A stretch of 23,055 nucleotides of DNA from positions 1 to 23,055 of the forward strand of contig JANWLI010000004.1 of NCBI GenBank assembly GCA_025450975.1, in the 5' to 3' direction. Positions within the stretch are counted from its first letter, which is position 1. Each line of letters begins with the position of its first letter. Under the pieces are notes generated by a model, which worked only from the letters and a program-made list of their open reading frames with translations, was not told the DNA's origin and made no database searches. This stretch comes from Candidatus Kapaibacterium sp. (GTDB taxonomy: Bacteria; Bacteroidota; Ignavibacteria; Palsa-1295). The position numbers and the translations under genes are program-made. Positions 1 through 8,215 of this stretch are shown piece after piece.

Positions 1-842
1 AATTCCGCTATCGCAATCCCGTCGTTTCTACGAGCGATGTGATGATCGTTGTCAGCCAGTCCGGCGAAACTGCCGACACGCTTGCTGCGATGCGCGAAGG
101 AAAGCGCAAGGGCGCACTTGCACTCGGTATTGTGAATGTCGTCGGTTCGACGATCGCACGCGAATCCGATGGAGGCGTCTACATTCACGCGGGACCCGAG
201 ATCGGCGTTGCCTCAACAAAGGCATTTACGTCGCAGGTGACGGTGTTCGCGCTGCTTGCCATCACGCTCGGACGCATGAAGGGGCTTTCCGTTGTCGATG
301 GGCGTGACTTCATTGACGAGCTTATTGCACTGCCGGAGAAGATCCGCACGATCCTCGATACGAGCGAAGAAGTGATGAAGGAGCTGGTCGCCGATTTCAA
401 AGATGCCGACCATTTCCTGTATCTGGGTCGCGGCTATAATTATCCGGTCGCACTCGAAGGTGCACTCAAGTTAAAAGAAATTTCCTACATTCATGCAGAG
501 GGCTACCCTGCTGCTGAGATGAAGCACGGACCGATCGCGCTGATCGATGCCGACATGCCGGTCGTCGTGATCGCGCCGCAGGACGACGTGTACGAGAAAG
601 TCGTATCGAACATTCAGGAAGTGCGCGCTCGTGGCGGACGCATTATTGCCATTGCTTCACAGGGCGACACGGAGATCGCCGCACTTGCAGAAAAAGTGAT
701 CTATATACCTGAGTCTGTTCCGATGCTTATTCCGATTCTTTCGGTGATCCCACTGCAGCTGCTATCGTATCATATGGCAGTGGCGCGCGGCGCAGATGTG
801 GACCAGCCTCGCAACCTTGCGAAATCTGTAACCGTAGAATAA
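1..842 (+). CDS. glmS: Glutamine--fructose-6-phosphate aminotransferase (isomerising), C-terminal part, 5'-truncated by the window
   Basis: GlmS makes glucosamine-6-phosphate from fructose-6-phosphate and glutamine in the cytoplasm, the first step towards UDP-GlcNAc for peptidoglycan and LPS. The open frame starts at base 3, before the first ATG at 39, and reads FRYRNPVVSTSDVMIVVSQSGETADTL, so the gene begins outside the window and the ATG at 39 is internal. About 280 residues remain: the end of the first SIS (sugar isomerase) domain with SQSGETADTL, then the second SIS domain with YLGRGYNYPVALEGALKLKE and AEGYPAAEMKHGPIALID. The protein ends in PRNLAKSVTVE, the near-invariant GlmS C-terminus. 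The N-terminal glutaminase domain is outside the window. A strong hairpin terminator follows at once. Confidence 0.97.
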   Translation, partial: FRYRNPVVSTSDVMIVVSQSGETADTLAAMREGKRKGALALGIVNVVGSTIARESDGGVYIHAGPEIGVASTKAFTSQVTVFALLAITLGRMKGLSVVDGRDFIDELIALPEKIRTILDTSEEVMKELVADFKDADHFLYLGRGYNYPVALEGALKLKEISYIHAEGYPAAEMKHGPIALIDADMPVVVIAPQDDVYEKVVSNIQEVRARGGRIIAIASQGDTEIAALAEKVIYIPESVPMLIPILSVIPLQLLSYHMAVARGADVDQPRNLAKSVTVE

Positions 843-872
843 AAAAGGCGGATCAACCTGATCCGCCTTTTT
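842..872. terminator. Bidirectional Rho-independent terminator between glmS and ppiD
   Basis: A perfect 9-bp stem GGCGGATCA / TGATCCGCC (847-855 and 859-867) with a 3-nt loop is flanked by A5 on the left and T5 on the right. It therefore has a U-run on either strand. It sits between the convergent 3' ends of glmS (plus) and the PpiD-like gene (minus) and probably serves both. Confidence 0.92.
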
Positions 873-894
873 CTTATACGATCTACTCTTCCGA

Positions 895-3042
895 TCAATA
901 CCCGATGCGATAGTCCTTGACATCGGCAATGTTTTTCATCTTCTGAAACCACTGGCCGAAAAAGCGCTGTTGCTTTTCATTATTGTACGTACCGTACAAC
1001 GTCAGCTTATCTTTTTCGAATTGTTCTTTCGAAGCCGGAGCAACACTTACTCCCTGCACGATGTACCATGCGTTATCTCCTTTGAGCGGCTGGCTGATCT
1101 CACCGGGCTTTAATGCAAACGCCGTATTATTGACGACGTAATCGGTTTGAAAGGCCATCGTACCTTCAGCGGGTCCCATCGTAACGACTTTCGGTTTGTA
1201 GTTCGTATCGACAGCTCCCAGCTTATCGAGACTTTCGCCAGGTCCGATCATTGCATGAAGCGATTTCGCTGTCTGCTCCATTGCATCGACTGCCTTACGC
1301 TGCGCCAGAAGCTGTCGGATCTGCGTTTTCCCCTGGTCGTCAAGAGGCCTGGTACCCTTTGGAACATCTTCGATCACTTCCATCACCGTGATCACTTTTG
1401 CCTGTGGGATCTTGATCGGCTCGGAGATATCGCCGGGTGAAAGTTTGAAAATATAATTGATGATCGGCTTATAACCGAAGAGCGGCTGTTCGTTCTTGCG
1501 AACGACCGGTACATCGGGCGGGATCTGCAGGCGCATTTCCTTCGCTGCTTCTTCAAATCCGATCTTCAATGCTTTGTCCCTGAACAGACGTGCCTGTTGT
1601 TCATGCATTCTAACTGTCGTCGAACTGGCCTTCGTCGGCACATTGATGATGGTGCCGATCAACTTGCGAGTCGAGCGTCCGAGGACTTCGATAATATGAT
1701 AGCCGAACTGCGTTTTGAACGGTCCAATAGCTTTATTGAGTGACGCGCCTTCCACAGCACTTTTAAACTCTCCTACGAACATACGGGGGTCAGCCCATCC
1801 GAGATCTCCGCCTTTTTGCGCGCTGCCGGGATCGTGAGAATATCGCTGAGCGAGCTGAGCAAAATTTGCCCCCGACTGAAGCTGAGCCATGATAGCATTT
1901 GCGACCGACAGAGCACTGTCCGGATTGTTATTAAATTTTTCGAAAGAGAGAAGGATATGGCGTACATGAGAAAACTGTGCGCCGGTATCGGTAACTTCTT
2001 TGACACGAAGGATCGAGAATCCGCCGCCGAAAGGGGTCACATGAATGTCGCCCGGCTTGCTACTTGCCATGATCTCTGCGTTGTTGGCAAATAAGCCCAT
2101 TTCCTGCATCTGGATAACATGTGCAGGCTCAACCTTTTCATCGGTAATGTCACGAGCCATATCCGCAATAATACTGTCGGACTCGCTAAGCGGCAAGGCT
2201 GCAAGGCGTGTACGGAATGCTTGAAGGCGATCGTACATCGTTGCCGAGTCCTTTAATGTAGCTGTTTCCTGGAACATGACCAGACGGATCCTCTTGCCGG
2301 CTTCCTGCTTATGTTCGTGCTTATGATCCTCGTAATACTTCTGGATCTCTTCGTCAGTAACTTTGGAAGCAAGCTCCTCCGTTTTGGCGGTCGGCTTAAT
2401 CACGACAACGTTAGCCGTCGCTTTCGCATTTTCGATCGCAAAACGCTCCCATAACTCCGGGGTCGTTGTCCGGGCAAGAGCCTGGAGGTATCCGTAGAAC
2501 TTAGTTCTGCGGAGCTGGTAGCGTAAGAACTTTGTGATATTCGAAACGAACGTGTCGTTGCGCGGATCCTGAAGCGCCTGTACATACTCTTGCTTCTTGA
2601 ATGCGCCGGTCGCAGAATCGGTAAATGCCTGACGGTCGAGGTATCCCATGTTCATGAGCACCTGCGGCTGCTCCTGGATGAGTTCGCGGATCTCCTGATC
2701 GCTTACTTCGATCTCGTACTTATCCATTTGCTCTTCGGTAAGCTTTGCCATAACGAGTTCGTCCCAGGCATTATCGCGAGACTCCTGCTCTTCGGCCTCG
2801 GTCAGAGTCGTCTTCTTCTGACGCTCCATGAGCTCCTGACGGGATTGCTGGTACTGGTTCTCATACTCTTCGGACATGATCTCATATCCGTTGACTTCGC
2901 CAATAACACCTTGCTTCGGACCGGAATCACGAAAGAAGTCACCTTGTGCGCCCCATTCGAAAACGATCATTAAGAGAAATGCGCCCGCCAGACCGGCAAA
3001 GATCACCGTCATCCGCTTGCGCATTTTATTCATTATACCCAT
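895..3042 (-). CDS. ppiD: Membrane-anchored periplasmic peptidyl-prolyl isomerase/chaperone, PpiD/SurA type
   Basis: 715 residues. A short basic N-terminus (MNKMRKRM) is followed by one hydrophobic segment at about 11-30, then a large extracytoplasmic part: the PpiD architecture of an inner-membrane anchored folding factor for outer-membrane and secreted proteins. Residues about 40-230 look like the helical SurA-type N-terminal chaperone region. Residues about 355-457 are a PPIC (parvulin) domain, with HVRHILLSF, FAQLAQRYSHDPGSAQKGGD, LGWADPRMFVGEF and TQFGYHIIEVLGR. Residues about 610-690 (YVVNNTAFALKPGEISQPLK) resemble a degenerate second parvulin-like unit. ATG at 3042 is used; ATG four codons in is equally possible and no Shine-Dalgarno decides. 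It lies 104 nt downstream of the PAP2 gene on the same strand and may be cotranscribed. Family is firm; PpiD rather than another SurA-like protein is a judgement from the anchor. Confidence 0.9.
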   Translation of the reverse strand: MGIMNKMRKRMTVIFAGLAGAFLLMIVFEWGAQGDFFRDSGPKQGVIGEVNGYEIMSEEYENQYQQSRQELMERQKKTTLTEAEEQESRDNAWDELVMAKLTEEQMDKYEIEVSDQEIRELIQEQPQVLMNMGYLDRQAFTDSATGAFKKQEYVQALQDPRNDTFVSNITKFLRYQLRRTKFYGYLQALARTTTPELWERFAIENAKATANVVVIKPTAKTEELASKVTDEEIQKYYEDHKHEHKQEAGKRIRLVMFQETATLKDSATMYDRLQAFRTRLAALPLSESDSIIADMARDITDEKVEPAHVIQMQEMGLFANNAEIMASSKPGDIHVTPFGGGFSILRVKEVTDTGAQFSHVRHILLSFEKFNNNPDSALSVANAIMAQLQSGANFAQLAQRYSHDPGSAQKGGDLGWADPRMFVGEFKSAVEGASLNKAIGPFKTQFGYHIIEVLGRSTRKLIGTIINVPTKASSTTVRMHEQQARLFRDKALKIGFEEAAKEMRLQIPPDVPVVRKNEQPLFGYKPIINYIFKLSPGDISEPIKIPQAKVITVMEVIEDVPKGTRPLDDQGKTQIRQLLAQRKAVDAMEQTAKSLHAMIGPGESLDKLGAVDTNYKPKVVTMGPAEGTMAFQTDYVVNNTAFALKPGEISQPLKGDNAWYIVQGVSVAPASKEQFEKDKLTLYGTYNNEKQQRFFGQWFQKMKNIADVKDYRIGY

Positions 3043-3146
3043 ACGATCCTGGAATTCTGCTTATCTAAAGTTAGAAATGGTTGTAAGGAAAAGACCCTTT
3101 TAATCCCCGAAATAAGGCACTTAGTTCCGAAAACAACGGGAAAAGG

Positions 3147-3851
3147 TTATATCGGTAGCTTAATCGCTATAATAGATGATGCCGGTACGGGTTCGCCGCT
3201 CGGAAAGAGCTTCCATTTATCTTTATAACTCTTTTCAAATTCGTACCAGAGAAACTGAAATCCGACACCCAGAACTGCTCCGGCGATCAGGTCAGACGGA
3301 TAGTGTGCGCCAAGATATGGCCGTGAGAGTGCGACGATCGTCGCATAGAGAAATGACGGACCGATCACATACCATTTCGGAAAATGCAGCGAAAGCCCGG
3401 TTGCCAGTCCGAACGTACTCGACGTATGGCCGGAAGGAAACGAATATCCGTGAGCTCCTTCAGTGATGAGACGCGTCCCCTCGATAACATGATACGGCCG
3501 TTTGCGCTTGATAATATTTTTTAACAGGACCTCACCCACCAGTCCGGATGATGCAAGGCCCATAGCAGTGGTAAAGCCTGCAAGTGCGAGCTCGCGGTCA
3601 TCGTTGATGTGCCCGATCGTAAAGAGCGCGACAGGAATACCTGCTACGGGGGAAAAGGCGGTATTGGTAATAAAGACCATGGGCCCATCAAGCCACGGAG
3701 CATGTTCTCCCCAATGATTGATCGACGCGAAGACGTGCTCGTCAAGGTTTGAGGGTGCATGCTTTTCCATGAGAACTTCACAAGGCTGCGCGCGCAATGC
3801 ACCGCAGAGAAAAGCGTTTATCAGAAGACCCGACAGTAGTAGTTTCTTCAC
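3147..3851 (-). CDS. PAP2-superfamily membrane phosphatase
   Basis: 234 residues starting at GTG, with a signal-peptide-like or first membrane segment (KKLLLSGLLINAFLCGALRAQ). All three motifs of the PAP2/acid phosphatase superfamily are intact: KX6RP as KNIIKRKRP, PSGH as SFPSGHTSS, and SRX5HX3D as SRPYLGAHYPSD. The catalytic and phosphate-binding Lys/Arg/His residues are thus present and an active enzyme is expected. In Gram-negative bacteria such proteins act on undecaprenyl pyrophosphate, phosphatidylglycerophosphate or lipid A, with the active site facing the periplasm; the sequence does not say which. It is divergent from the T9SS-type gene at 3943 and upstream of the PpiD-like gene. 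Confidence 0.92.
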   Translation of the reverse strand: MKKLLLSGLLINAFLCGALRAQPCEVLMEKHAPSNLDEHVFASINHWGEHAPWLDGPMVFITNTAFSPVAGIPVALFTIGHINDDRELALAGFTTAMGLASSGLVGEVLLKNIIKRKRPYHVIEGTRLITEGAHGYSFPSGHTSSTFGLATGLSLHFPKWYVIGPSFLYATIVALSRPYLGAHYPSDLIAGAVLGVGFQFLWYEFEKSYKDKWKLFPSGEPVPASSIIAIKLPI

Positions 3852-3869
3852 GTTCGCGCAAAATCAATG

Positions 3870-3919
3870 TGCAAAATTACTTTAGAACCCGAACGCAAGT
3901 GTAATTATGTAATTTTGCA
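3870..3919. promoter_or_regulatory. 11-bp inverted repeat in the divergent PAP2/T9SS-protein intergenic region
   Basis: TGCAAAATTAC (3870-3880) and GTAATTTTGCA (3909-3919) are perfect inverted copies separated by 28 bp. They lie in the 91-bp gap between two divergently transcribed genes. This could be an operator or part of back-to-back promoters. No protein partner is evident. Confidence 0.4.
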
Positions 3920-3942
3920 GACCATCTAGCTTAAGGAGGATC

Positions 3943-5994
3943 ATGAACACTGCCGGCCGGTTATCCTTTTTACTACTCTCTTGTATTTGGACCACTTTAT
4001 TTGCTCAATTGCGGGTCGTTGCGCCAAATGGAGGGGAAGTTCTTCCTCCTGGAACAACCTATACCATTCGATGGGCTGGCGTTGTGCCAACTACAAAAGT
4101 AACCCTCGAGTATTCGACCGATTCCGGAACACAGTGGAATTTGATCGTGAGCGATGTGTCGGGACTCGCCTATGACTGGAATGTGCCCGCTACTCTTAGT
4201 ACGACGTGTCTGCTGCGCGTCGTGATACGAAATCAGATCATTTCCGAAGACAGTATCCTGACCGATAACATCGCCTATGCAGATTTGCCAGCGCCTTCGG
4301 AAATGCTTTGGGGTCCTACAAGCAAAACACTCGGATTTGGCGGTGCCAATCGCGTCTTTCGCGTAAGCGACCTGGCATTGCTCTTTGATGATAGTACCAG
4401 TAACGATTGCTGCATTGCCCTCAGCTCCGACGGACAAACGATCGTTCTCAGGCGGCCGTGGGGTGCCGACATGTTCGATGTGCAGAGTGGAAGTTTTAAG
4501 CGCCGATTCGATTTCAATCTTGCCTTTGATGTTATCTGGAAGCATAGCGACCTGAGTCATTTCTTTGGGATTGGAAGCAGGACGATCCTTTTTGATACTG
4601 CATTCTCGACTGGCATCGATACCTTGAACACCGTACGCTGGTCGTACACCATGTGGCATGACTTTTCCATTCCCGTTAACCGCTACCTTGTTTCGTTTGC
4701 GAGTGGGATCACAGAAGCGATCGGATTTGACCTGACAACGATGGATTCGCTCTACGTCCTGGATGCCGGAGAAGACTGTAACGGCTTACGCATAAATAAT
4801 GACGGAACCATGGTTGCCACCTTCGGCAAGACCGGAATCGTCAAGATCTGGAATACGCAGACTGGCGCACTCATTTCTTCATTCCAAACTCCGCGGATCG
4901 TAAGCCATGTGCATAGCTGGTCGAATAATAATCATCTGGCGATCGGGACGACTGACGACAGCATTATGGTCTGGAATGCCGTTGCCGGGACGCTCGTATA
5001 CACGCTGCATTGCATTGGTGGTGTTCCCATGAATATGGCGTACCGACCCGGCGACAGTAAGTATCTGATGGCCGAAGGAGGAGGACGACTGTTCATCTTC
5101 GACGGTGCAACGGGAGCCCTGCTCCAAAATTGGAATCACTTCGCAACGCTGCCGATCGGAGGTGCGCAATTCTCCGGAGATGGAAACGTCCAATGGAGCC
5201 CGGACGGCACGATGATCGCGATGCGCGATGCATACGGCAAATTTGCTATTTTCTATGTTGTTGAGCAAGCAGGAGCCCAGGATCAATCAGATACGACGTG
5301 GACGATAAGCGCGATCGTCCCCCAGAGCTATGCAATTCGCATCGGCATCGACTCCGCCTATGCCGGAGAACTTGTAGATCTGCCGATCATTCTCAGCGAT
5401 CCGCAGACTGTCTACGCGCAAGGTGCGCGTATTCTTCGCGTAAAGTATCTCTATAACTCTACCCTGCTCGAGAATTTGCCAGGCGATCCGGGCACCACAC
5501 TTATTCGGGCCGTCGGCATTGGCGATATTGGCCTCACCTTGACCAATGCGCCGGATAGCATCATTGGCCGCCTGCATTTTCGTGCCGGTCTTGGGAATGC
5601 TCCGAATACGGCACTACAGATCGACAGTGCTTCAACCGATTCCCCAAACGCACTGCTCGTCCCCACGGATGGACTCTTTAGCCTGCGTGGCATTTGTTAT
5701 GAAGGCGGACCGCGTCTGATGAATCCATCAGGAACGCCGTCGATCAATGTGCCAACGCGTATCACGACCGGATCGCATTTGCCTGTTGCGATCACGCTCA
5801 TCGAGGAGGGACGCACGAAACTGTATCTTGCCGACATGCTCGGCCGAACAACGAAGATCTACCTCAATGAGGTAGTGCTGCCCGGCAATCGGCATCTTAC
5901 CCTCGACCTAACCGCTATCCCCACCGGCACCTACCTGCTGGTTCTCGAAACACCAACTACGCAACTCACACGCTCGATCGAGGTCACCCGATGA
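3943..5994 (+). CDS. Secreted WD40/beta-propeller-like protein with type IX secretion C-terminal sorting domain
   Basis: 683 residues with a signal peptide (RLSFLLLSCIWTTLFAQ). Residues about 23-112 match the Kre9/Knh1 'Ser-Thr-rich' beta-sandwich found in many secreted bacterial proteins (VVAPNGGEVLPPGTTYTIRW, then EYSTDSGTQW). Residues about 125-440 carry WD40-like blades such as MVATFGKTGIVKIWNTQTGA, HLAIGTTDDSIMVWNA and WSPDGTMIA. Residues about 460-580 look like a cohesin-type beta-sandwich. Residues about 605-683 (YLADMLGRTTKIYL, LDLTAIPTGTYLLVLET, TRSIEV) look like a type A T9SS sorting domain, which would send the protein through the outer membrane. A clear Shine-Dalgarno, AAGGAGGA at 3933-3940, fixes the ATG; such a motif is rare in this window. 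The stop overlaps the start of the next gene (ATGA), so the two are coupled. Ligand and exact role are unknown. Confidence 0.85.
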   Translation: MNTAGRLSFLLLSCIWTTLFAQLRVVAPNGGEVLPPGTTYTIRWAGVVPTTKVTLEYSTDSGTQWNLIVSDVSGLAYDWNVPATLSTTCLLRVVIRNQIISEDSILTDNIAYADLPAPSEMLWGPTSKTLGFGGANRVFRVSDLALLFDDSTSNDCCIALSSDGQTIVLRRPWGADMFDVQSGSFKRRFDFNLAFDVIWKHSDLSHFFGIGSRTILFDTAFSTGIDTLNTVRWSYTMWHDFSIPVNRYLVSFASGITEAIGFDLTTMDSLYVLDAGEDCNGLRINNDGTMVATFGKTGIVKIWNTQTGALISSFQTPRIVSHVHSWSNNNHLAIGTTDDSIMVWNAVAGTLVYTLHCIGGVPMNMAYRPGDSKYLMAEGGGRLFIFDGATGALLQNWNHFATLPIGGAQFSGDGNVQWSPDGTMIAMRDAYGKFAIFYVVEQAGAQDQSDTTWTISAIVPQSYAIRIGIDSAYAGELVDLPIILSDPQTVYAQGARILRVKYLYNSTLLENLPGDPGTTLIRAVGIGDIGLTLTNAPDSIIGRLHFRAGLGNAPNTALQIDSASTDSPNALLVPTDGLFSLRGICYEGGPRLMNPSGTPSINVPTRITTGSHLPVAITLIEEGRTKLYLADMLGRTTKIYLNEVVLPGNRHLTLDLTAIPTGTYLLVLETPTTQLTRSIEVTR

Positions 5995-8111
5995 AATATG
6001 TTGTCATTGCCCTTTCTACGCTTGCGCTTGTCGCACACTGCTATGCACAGGACCCGTTTCGGTTTCGGTACGGCCTCGGTGCCAGCATTATCCTCAACGA
6101 CCATGCGACAGACTTTCGGGCGCTGCCAGGAGTCCCAATTTGCTGCCCCCAATTCACCGAAGGATCTGGTATCGGCCTCGGTATCAGCGGACTTGTTGAA
6201 ATACCGCTTAACCAATACGTGTTCCTCGGAGCTCGGCTTGGGTATATGGATCATTCGGCGAAGCTTGAAGTTGCCGAGCCTACCAATCTCGTTGTTAACC
6301 AGGTTAGTGTTTCCGGAACATTCAACCATACCGTTGACGCAACGCTTAGCTCGATCGGCCTCGAGCCACGTGTGGGAGTTCGATTGATCGATGCACTGAC
6401 GATCAGCGTAGGCTTTCGCCTCGGCACACTGCTTTCCAAGACGTATGAACAACAGGAAGTCGCTACGGTCGGCACATTTCTGGATTCACTCGGCCGCGAT
6501 ACGAGAAGTGCGATCCGCAATCAGAACTCCGGCGATCTTCCCGAAGCGACGTCACTCGTTCAACATCTGATCTTCTCTGTTGGGTATGAGCTGCCGATGA
6601 ATGCCAGTGGCACGACGCTGCTTGTCCCGGAAATTTCCTATGCGTTTGCCCTCAACGATGTTGTTAGTGGTGTTTCCTGGAAAGCACATGCGCTGAGCAT
6701 AGGTATTGCGGTCAAGTTTTCTCCCGTGCCACCGCCGCCAAAGCTGATCGTGTTTGACACAGCGTTTGTCCGGGACACAACGACGAAACTCGTCACCACT
6801 CCCGAAGCGCCGCGGATCATCTTCGCCGGGACGACGCAGCAGGAGTCAACCATTGAGACGGATGTTATTACAAAGCTGACGACCATTCGGGAATCCTACA
6901 TTCATGAAGCTGCCGATCCATCGATGCTGCGGACGCAAATCACGGCCTTCGGCCTTGACGATGTAGGTAACGAACTTCCGGTCGCCGTCCAGCATGTGGA
7001 GGAGTTTCTCCAGGTCCGTGCACATCCGCTTCTAAGTTTTGTGTTTTTTCCGACCGGCAGTGCTACGATCCCTGACCGGTATGAACAGATCACGAAAGAT
7101 CAATCTGCGACGTACGATCTTACAAAGCTTTTTGCCGGTGACGATATTGAAGTGTATCACAGTGTACTCAATATTATTGGCAATCGACTCCAAACCAAGC
7201 CAAAAGCATCGATCGTCATTACCGGTTGCAATAGCGACAATGGTGCGGAGAAGAATAACATCGCCCTCTCGCGATCACGCGCCGAAACTGTGCGGGACTA
7301 TCTCATCAACATTTGGCATATCGATGCATCCCGTATCAAGGTTGATGCTCGCAACCTGCCGGCAATACCATCGTCGACACGTTCTGAAGACGGTATTGCG
7401 GAGAACCAGCGTGTTGAGATCACATCAAACGATCCTGAAGTGACCGACGTCTTCCTTGCCAGCGATACCATGCGTGTTCCATCTCCACCACAGCTCCGTT
7501 TTCGTATCGACAAAGTTTCGTTTTCGCCAATGAAGGAATGGAAGCTGGAGATCATGCAGCACGGAGCGGCGGTCAAGACGTTCAGCGGCACGGGGGCGCC
7601 ACCCGACTCCATTGATTGGGACCTCGCAAACGACCAGCGGCATATTCCACGCTTTACAGCTCCGCTCGAAGCAAAGCTTCTTGTGATCAGTGAGGCAGGA
7701 AACGAACGGCAATCCGTCGCTACCTTACCGACAGAAATACGTACGCTGAGGCAGAAGAGGATCGAACGAGCAGCCGATGTAACGATCGATAGATTTAATC
7801 TGGTATTATTTAATTTTGGCAAGTCAGATATTACTCCGGAGCACCGGCGGATCCTTGACCGAGTACAAAGCAAACTGACTGCTGCCTCGGAAATTTCGAT
7901 CGAAGGATATACGGATCGAACGGGTAGTCCCGCATCGAACCAAAAGCTTGCTCACGCCCGGGCCACATCGACTGCCGAAGCACTGGGTCGTAACGATGCG
8001 AAAGTTGTAGGTATAGGAGATAAACGGCTGCTCTATCCCAATGATACGCCTGAGGGACGGTTCCACTGCCGGACCGTTCAGATTTTGGTACGAAATCCGG
8101 TTCAACGATAA
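5991..8111 (+). CDS. Outer membrane beta-barrel protein with two OmpA-like domains
   Basis: 706 residues with signal peptide MKYVVIALSTLALVAHCYAQ. Residues about 22-244 alternate polar and hydrophobic residues with many Gly and aromatic positions, as in an outer membrane beta-barrel. A Pro-rich hinge (SPVPPPPK) follows. Residues about 345-478 form a first, divergent OmpA-like domain (VITGCNSDNGAEKNNIALS, SRAETVRDYL, AENQRVEI). Residues about 500-575 resemble a FlgD-type Ig fold (WKLEIMQHGAAVKTFSG). Residues about 600-702 form a standard OmpA domain with EGYTDRTGSPASNQKLAHAR, including the Asp and Arg that contact meso-DAP in known structures. It probably tethers the outer membrane to peptidoglycan. 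Its ATG overlaps the stop of the T9SS-type gene by four bases, which suggests that cargo and membrane protein work together. Confidence 0.88.
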   Translation: MKYVVIALSTLALVAHCYAQDPFRFRYGLGASIILNDHATDFRALPGVPICCPQFTEGSGIGLGISGLVEIPLNQYVFLGARLGYMDHSAKLEVAEPTNLVVNQVSVSGTFNHTVDATLSSIGLEPRVGVRLIDALTISVGFRLGTLLSKTYEQQEVATVGTFLDSLGRDTRSAIRNQNSGDLPEATSLVQHLIFSVGYELPMNASGTTLLVPEISYAFALNDVVSGVSWKAHALSIGIAVKFSPVPPPPKLIVFDTAFVRDTTTKLVTTPEAPRIIFAGTTQQESTIETDVITKLTTIRESYIHEAADPSMLRTQITAFGLDDVGNELPVAVQHVEEFLQVRAHPLLSFVFFPTGSATIPDRYEQITKDQSATYDLTKLFAGDDIEVYHSVLNIIGNRLQTKPKASIVITGCNSDNGAEKNNIALSRSRAETVRDYLINIWHIDASRIKVDARNLPAIPSSTRSEDGIAENQRVEITSNDPEVTDVFLASDTMRVPSPPQLRFRIDKVSFSPMKEWKLEIMQHGAAVKTFSGTGAPPDSIDWDLANDQRHIPRFTAPLEAKLLVISEAGNERQSVATLPTEIRTLRQKRIERAADVTIDRFNLVLFNFGKSDITPEHRRILDRVQSKLTAASEISIEGYTDRTGSPASNQKLAHARATSTAEALGRNDAKVVGIGDKRLLYPNDTPEGRFHCRTVQILVRNPVQR

Positions 8112-8134
8112 CCAGCGCAGAAATGCGCGGTTTT
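8112..8134 (+). terminator. Weak hairpin after the OmpA-like gene
   Basis: GCGCA / TGCGC (8115-8119 and 8124-8128) closes a GAAA tetraloop, extended by CC/GG around a bulged A, and is followed by GGTTTTGGG. The T-run is short, so termination would be partial. It lies directly behind the stop at 8111. Confidence 0.45.
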
Positions 8135-8143
8135 GGGAGTCGG

Positions 8144-8160
8144 TGCTCCTGAGGTAAGAG
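8144..8160 (+). repeat. Direct repeat TGCTCCTGAGGTA, left copy (before the kdp regulator gene)
   Basis: TGCTCCTGAGGTAAGAG here matches TGCTCCTGAGGTAGGAG at 19640-19656 in 16 of 17 positions, same orientation. Both copies are intergenic. Together they bracket the whole regulator-kdp-kinase block. Whether this is an insertion scar, a family of small genomic repeats or chance cannot be told from one window. Confidence 0.45.
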
Positions 8161-8215
8161 TAATTTTGAAGCTCCTACAGCGATTGAACCGAAGTTGTTC
8201 GGTATTTTTGCCATA

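Noticed and set aside
886..896. CTCTTCCGATC, identical to the end of common sequencing adapters
   Set aside because: Only 11 bases match, the following bases differ, and the stretch overlaps the stop codon of an intact ppiD frame behind a normal terminator. Coincidence is more likely than adapter contamination.
3997..4659. 220-residue minus-strand frame inside the T9SS-type gene
   Set aside because: It is the antisense shadow of a gene with clear domains, signal peptide and Shine-Dalgarno; its own translation shows no family pattern.
8195..8215. TTG start at 8195 for the NtrC-type regulator
   Set aside because: It adds seven residues ahead of the receiver domain. GTG at 8216 gives the canonical D54/T82/K104 numbering and no Shine-Dalgarno favours the TTG.
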